DNA of 26,565 nt, from positions 1-26,565 of the forward strand of contig CAJUFV010000136.1 of assembly GCA_910585795.1 (NCBI GenBank). Reading direction: 5' to 3'. The stretch comes from an uncultured Clostridia bacterium. GTDB taxonomy: Bacteria > Bacillota > Clostridia > UBA1381. A model generated the notes under the pieces. The model worked only from the letters and a program-made list of their open reading frames with translations, was not told the DNA's origin and did no database searches. The position numbers and the translations under genes are program-made. Positions 23,135-26,565 of the stretch are shown piece by piece; within the stretch, counting starts at the first letter, position 1, and each line of letters begins with the position of its first letter.

Positions 23135-23410
23135 ATGTACGAGGACAAGACTTTAGTATGCAAGGACTGTGGTGAGGAATTTATCTTTACAGCAGGCGAA
23201 CAGGAATTTTACGCGGAGAAGGGTTTTGAAAATGAACCGCTTCGTTGTAAGGATTGCCGTCAGGCAAGAAAGAACAGTATCAGACAGAACCGCGAAATGT
23301 ATGAAATAGTTTGCGCGGACTGTGGTAAGGTTGACAAGGTTCCTTTTGAACCAAGAAATGATAAGCCTGTTTATTGCAGTGAGTGCTTTGCAAATCATCA
23401 GAACGATTAA
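23135..23410 (+). CDS. Double zinc-ribbon protein (zf-trcl-type)
   Basis: A 91-residue protein built from two CxxC...CxxC ribbons: C9/C12 with C38/C41, and C60/C63 with C81/C84. The first half (LVCKDCGEEFIFTAGEQ, then FENEPLRCKDCR) matches the 'probable zinc-ribbon' family PF13451, and the second is a CxxCGK-type ribbon. The basic stretch between them (43-53, RQARKNSIRQN) could bind nucleic acid. Function unknown. It starts 44 nt after sigH with no terminator between, so it should rise and fall with sigma-H. Confidence 0.88.
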   Translation: MYEDKTLVCKDCGEEFIFTAGEQEFYAEKGFENEPLRCKDCRQARKNSIRQNREMYEIVCADCGKVDKVPFEPRNDKPVYCSECFANHQND

Positions 23411-23453
23411 TTAATATGTTTATGATAAATAGAAAAAGCAATTAAAAAGAATA

Positions 23454-23496
23454 GTCCGGTATATAAAAAAGTAAATACTGGCTTTATATGCCGGAC
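23454..23496. repeat. Hairpin 1 downstream of the zinc-ribbon gene
   Basis: 14-bp stem (23454-23467 with 23483-23496) with one G-U pair and a 15-nt loop. No T-run follows, so it is not an ordinary intrinsic terminator. Confidence 0.6.
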
Positions 23497-23502
23497 GAGG
23501 TT

Positions 23503-23540
23503 AGAGACAGCATATCATATTTATGATATGCTGTCTCTTT
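23503..23540 (+). terminator. Hairpin 2, probable terminator of the sigH unit
   Basis: Nearly fully paired arms 23503-23519 and 23522-23538 (about 16 bp in practice with a 4-nt loop), then only three T's, so termination may be partial. Confidence 0.6.
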
Positions 23541-23549
23541 ACTGTAATG

Positions 23550-23584
23550 AAAATACGGATGCTATTAAAGCATCCGTATTTTTT
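23550..23584. terminator. Hairpin 3, bidirectional terminator (sigH unit and sensor kinase)
   Basis: Perfect 14-nt arms (23550-23563 and 23569-23582), 5-nt loop, T-run on the + strand and TTTT in the - strand arm. It overlaps the stop codon of the convergent kinase gene. Confidence 0.88.
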
Positions 23585-25340
23585 ATGCGCGCGGTATTAG
23601 TACATATACATCAGTACCTTTTCCTTCGATTGAATGAACAGATATACCATAGCTGTCACCAAATATAATTTTAATTCTTTTATTTACGTTCGCAAGGCCT
23701 ATATGTGATTTTTCATCATCATATGTGATGTCTGACATGGTATGGTTTAAAGTTTGTACTGTTTCTTCGTTCATTCCTATACCGTTATCGCTGACAGTGA
23801 TAATTATATTATCATTATCACATTTTCCTGAAATGTTGATAAGCCCTTTATCATTTTTTGGCTTGAGGCCATGGTATACGGCGTTTTCAATAATAGGCTG
23901 CAGGCATATTTTAATTATAGTGCAGGATAAAATAATTTCATCAATATCCCATTTAATATCGAATAAATCACCATATCGCAGAGAAAGAATATTAACATAC
24001 TCCTTGGTGTATTTAATTTCATCTTCAACAGAAACAAAATAGCCTGAGGATAGCGTGTTTCTGAAAAAGCTTGCAAGGTTAATCAGAGACTTTGATACGG
24101 GGTTTTCAGAGCCGGAAAGATTATACGCCATCCAGTTTATTGTTTCGAGTGTGTTATAGAGAAAATGAGGATTGATTTGTGTTTGAAGCATATCATACTG
24201 GGCTTTTTTGAGCAGCTTCATACGCTCTTCTAAAATTTCCTCCATTTTAGTTTTATCTTCTATATGCAGACGGATACTGTTAATTATGTATGCAAGCTCA
24301 TTTTTATCCTCGATACTCACATCCTCTATTGAAGTATCTGAATTATCAAGAAAAGAAATAATTTCATGAAGAGGAGTATAGCTTTTGACTGACGCGATAT
24401 ATGCGAGAAGAAATACAATTATTAACAGCAGAAACAGAATAGCTATAATTTGAAAGCGGAAGTTTGAGATTTGATGCTCATAGAGTGTGAGCGGATACGC
24501 GCTGACATATTTATAGCTGCTGACACGGCTGTCTGCAGATAAAATAACATAATTTTCACCGTCTATTTCACAGGATTCTGTATTTGTCACAGAGGTTGTA
24601 GCAGCAATTTTAAATCCAATATCTTCCGGCTGCATATTAAAGTATTCGGGACTGCTTGCCGTAATAATTCTGTTTTCGGGATTTATGAGGAAGAAAAGGC
24701 GTTCATCTCTGTATTGCTTGTAAAGCATGTAATTATACATACTTTGGGTATTGATATTCATTATAACAGCGCCTTTTTTTTCATCTGCCGCGTATATTGG
24801 TTTAATGATAGTTATAAGGGGCGGATAAGTGTTATTTTTAGTGCGGGGAATCATAATTCCTTTTTGAGTGCTAATGTCCTTGTAGCTTTCCAGCCATCCG
24901 GTATCAGGACTTTCAGAAACAGGCAGAACTGTTTCATTGATGATAACCGAGTCCGACGTTTCAGAATAAAGATATACCGAATCAATATATTTATATACTA
25001 TAGGCAGAGTTTTTGCCAGCTTGACCAGTGTTCTGAAGGATTCGGTACTAACATTGTTGATTGTAAAAAGCTGCGCGCTTTCATTGCTGGCAATAGAACT
25101 GCTCATCATGTCACATTCCATTAATGTTCTGTCTATAATATTCACTGAACTGTCAAGCATAGAGGCATTTTCAAACGCGATTTCCTCACGCATATTTTTG
25201 AGTGTGCTTGAATAAAACATGATACTTAATATCAGAAAAGGCACAATAGTAAGTGTCGCGATAAGTAAAAATGTGCGCAGAAATATACTGTTTAGTTTAA
25301 AATGCTTTATGTAGGACCAGCTGTTTTTGAGTTTTTTCAT
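23583..25340 (-). CDS. YesM-type sensor histidine kinase
   Basis: Membrane sensor kinase (585 aa). A first transmembrane helix (about 20-43), an extracytoplasmic sensor (45-295) and a second helix (297-317) precede a dimerisation region. In the His_kinase domain QINPHFLYNTLE the phospho-acceptor is H392. The ATPase domain shows N486 in IIENAVYHG, DNGIGM (518-523) and IGLANVNKR. HAMP is weak or unrecognisable. The family usually senses extracellular signals tied to sugar or glycan use and works with a YesN-like regulator, here the gene just upstream. ATG 25340 is preferred because AAAGGAA precedes it; the frame could extend to 25400 but without an RBS. Ligand unknown. Confidence 0.93.
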   Translation of the reverse strand: MKKLKNSWSYIKHFKLNSIFLRTFLLIATLTIVPFLILSIMFYSSTLKNMREEIAFENASMLDSSVNIIDRTLMECDMMSSSIASNESAQLFTINNVSTESFRTLVKLAKTLPIVYKYIDSVYLYSETSDSVIINETVLPVSESPDTGWLESYKDISTQKGIMIPRTKNNTYPPLITIIKPIYAADEKKGAVIMNINTQSMYNYMLYKQYRDERLFFLINPENRIITASSPEYFNMQPEDIGFKIAATTSVTNTESCEIDGENYVILSADSRVSSYKYVSAYPLTLYEHQISNFRFQIIAILFLLLIIVFLLAYIASVKSYTPLHEIISFLDNSDTSIEDVSIEDKNELAYIINSIRLHIEDKTKMEEILEERMKLLKKAQYDMLQTQINPHFLYNTLETINWMAYNLSGSENPVSKSLINLASFFRNTLSSGYFVSVEDEIKYTKEYVNILSLRYGDLFDIKWDIDEIILSCTIIKICLQPIIENAVYHGLKPKNDKGLINISGKCDNDNIIITVSDNGIGMNEETVQTLNHTMSDITYDDEKSHIGLANVNKRIKIIFGDSYGISVHSIEGKGTDVYVLIPRA

Positions 25341-25421
25341 TATATGTATATTCCTTTCGTGTCTTAACTGTATAATATATAGGCTAATGTGTAAAAACAA
25401 TAAATGGCGTATGAGCGTTTT

Positions 25422-26441
25422 TTATGCTTTATGAAGGTACTCGCTTGGTGTGCAGTTATAATAATCTTTAAAAACGCGCGTGAAGTATCCTGAACTCTGA
25501 TAGCCGCATGCCTTGCTTATATCATTAATTTTTTTATTTTCGCGAAGAAGTTTTACAGCATGCTGCATACGAACCTGTAAGAGATAGTCGCTGAAATTTT
25601 CGCCGGTCTGTTCTTTAAAGAATCGGCTGCAGTAGGCGGGATTAAAAAATACTTTTTCTGCTGCATCCTGTAAAGAAATATTGTGAGAAAAGTTGTCATT
25701 AATAAATTGAATGAGTTTATCAATGACAAGATTATCAGTTTTTTTATCTTTAACTGAAAGTTGACTGATAATGCTGTCAAGAATATGTGTGGACACATTA
25801 TATATTTCATTGTTAGAAGAGAGCTCCGGAAGAGAACTGTAGCCGGAAATATCTGGTGAAATTCTGATATTTAAGTTGGCATAAAGTTTGTCAATAATGA
25901 TTTCAAAAATATTGAATGCGTATTGTCCAAGCTGTTCATTTCTGTGAGTATTGCTGTCCAGCAGAAGATGAAGCTCATTTTTGGCCTCGTCAGGATTTAT
26001 TGATAATATTGACGCGTAAAGACGCATTATATTATCAAGAAAGGAATTAATATTATTATTTTTTTGTGTTTTGAGTAGTCCGCTCATTTTAATAAGTGTG
26101 TTTTTCAGGTCATCAAAATTGGTTGGTTTGGTAATATATTCTTTTACATTGTATTTAATAGCCGCCTGTGCATATTCAAATTCAGCGTATCCGCTTAGGA
26201 GAATAACGTTAATCCATGGTTTGTTTTCGTAAATATACTGCGCGAGGTCAATTCCGGAAACTTTTATCATTTTAATATCAGAAATAACTACGTCCACATC
26301 ATTCTCTTCAAGATATTTAATAGCATCACTGCCGTCACGGAAAGCAGCCGCTACATTGAAGTCTATATCGCAGTTATTTATGAAGGATGAAATGTTTTCT
26401 CGTATAATCATTTCATCATCTACTACAATTACACTGAACAT
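25422..26441 (-). CDS. YesN-type response regulator with AraC DNA-binding domain
   Basis: Response regulator (339 aa). Receiver domain 1-120 with acidic pocket VVDDE (6-10), phospho-acceptor D55 in VVISDIKM, and the conserved lysine in EYITKPTNF. A helical linker (125-235) of low conservation follows. The C-terminal AraC-type double helix-turn-helix (about 242-339) contains the pattern RMQHAVKLLRENKKINDISKA (split here: RMQHAVKLL, then INDISKACGY) and YFTRVFKDYYNCTPSEY. The ATG at 26441 is used; a GTG at 26450 is possible, and the RBS is weak for both. It is transcribed ahead of the kinase with an 81-bp gap. No target gene is identifiable; sugar-transporter genes typical of this pair are not in the window. 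Confidence 0.93.
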   Translation of the reverse strand: MFSVIVVDDEMIIRENISSFINNCDIDFNVAAAFRDGSDAIKYLEENDVDVVISDIKMIKVSGIDLAQYIYENKPWINVILLSGYAEFEYAQAAIKYNVKEYITKPTNFDDLKNTLIKMSGLLKTQKNNNINSFLDNIMRLYASILSINPDEAKNELHLLLDSNTHRNEQLGQYAFNIFEIIIDKLYANLNIRISPDISGYSSLPELSSNNEIYNVSTHILDSIISQLSVKDKKTDNLVIDKLIQFINDNFSHNISLQDAAEKVFFNPAYCSRFFKEQTGENFSDYLLQVRMQHAVKLLRENKKINDISKACGYQSSGYFTRVFKDYYNCTPSEYLHKA

Positions 26442-26477
26442 AATATACACACTCTTTTCTCTTTACTTTCAATTGGT

Positions 26478-26506
26478 AGTATAACATACAAAAAAAGATT
26501 AATCAA
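26478..26506 (-). promoter_or_regulatory. Sigma-A promoter for the two-component operon
   Basis: On the - strand, -35 TTGATT (26501-26506) and -10 TATACT (26478-26483) are 17 bp apart. Nothing gene-like is seen from there to the right end. Confidence 0.78.
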
Positions 26507-26565
26507 GAACTAAATTGGAAAATATATGTGTAATTTGTATATGACAAGCTGTAAAAAACAGGTTA

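Noticed and set aside
1..26565. Mobile element, prophage, CRISPR or RNA genes
   Set aside because: No transposase, integrase, repeat-spacer pattern, tRNA cloverleaf or rRNA segment was seen on either strand.

Overview
The window reads as chromosomal DNA of a low-to-moderate GC, spore-forming, anaerobic Firmicute of the Clostridia. The evidence is a sigma-H homologue with Spo0A-box-like sequence upstream, sigma-A promoters with 17-bp spacers, strong GGAGG-type ribosome binding sites, an SLH-anchored cellulase, secreted proteins with copper-amine-oxidase-N-like (PF07833) modules, DUF378 and DUF4830 proteins, and a YesM/YesN-type two-component pair. A gut or plant-fibre habitat is an inference from the glycoside hydrolases. 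I see no rRNA, tRNA, CRISPR array, insertion sequence or phage gene.

Layout. At 86-2982 a + operon carries hflX, a YigZ/IMPACT gene, a membrane-anchored unknown and thioredoxin, closed by a terminator with a 20-bp perfect stem. At 3070-5825 a promoter-to-terminator unit carries argD, argF and a GNAT acetyltransferase. At 5875-8101 lie a secreted SLH-GH5 endoglucanase and a cytidylate-kinase-like protein. At 8105-9456 lie a DUF378 membrane protein (-), a DUF4830 protein (+) and the wreck of an AraC-type regulator. At 9523-10850 a secreted unknown (-) diverges from argC-argB-proS (10897-14799). At 14798-18160 two - strand genes encode a GH26-like secreted hydrolase and a polytopic GT-C-like membrane protein, preceded by an iron-dependent alcohol dehydrogenase. 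At 19493-22308 a + operon encodes a divergent orphan TrpA-like protein, a secreted PF07833 protein and inorganic pyrophosphatase. At 22390-23538 come sigH and a zinc-ribbon gene. At 23583-26506 a response regulator and its sensor kinase fill the right end on the - strand.

How the genes work together. Four arginine biosynthesis genes sit in two blocks 5.7 kb apart. argJ and a classical argA are absent from the window, and a GNAT enzyme is co-transcribed with argDF. Both arg promoters overlap AT-rich sequences resembling ARG boxes. The surface-polysaccharide theme (GH5, GH26, GT-C-like protein, two PF07833 proteins) runs through the accessory genes.

The most unusual stretch is the leader of the TrpA-like gene (19493-19645). 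It combines a clean promoter, an inverted repeat centred on the -10 box, an eight-slot 5-nt array of mostly (T/G)AG triplets like a TRAP-binding site, and a seven-codon mini-ORF with a very strong ribosome binding site. The protein keeps the two TrpA catalytic acids but has lost the motifs that bind the substrate phosphate. These are readings of the sequence alone, with no alignment or database search run.
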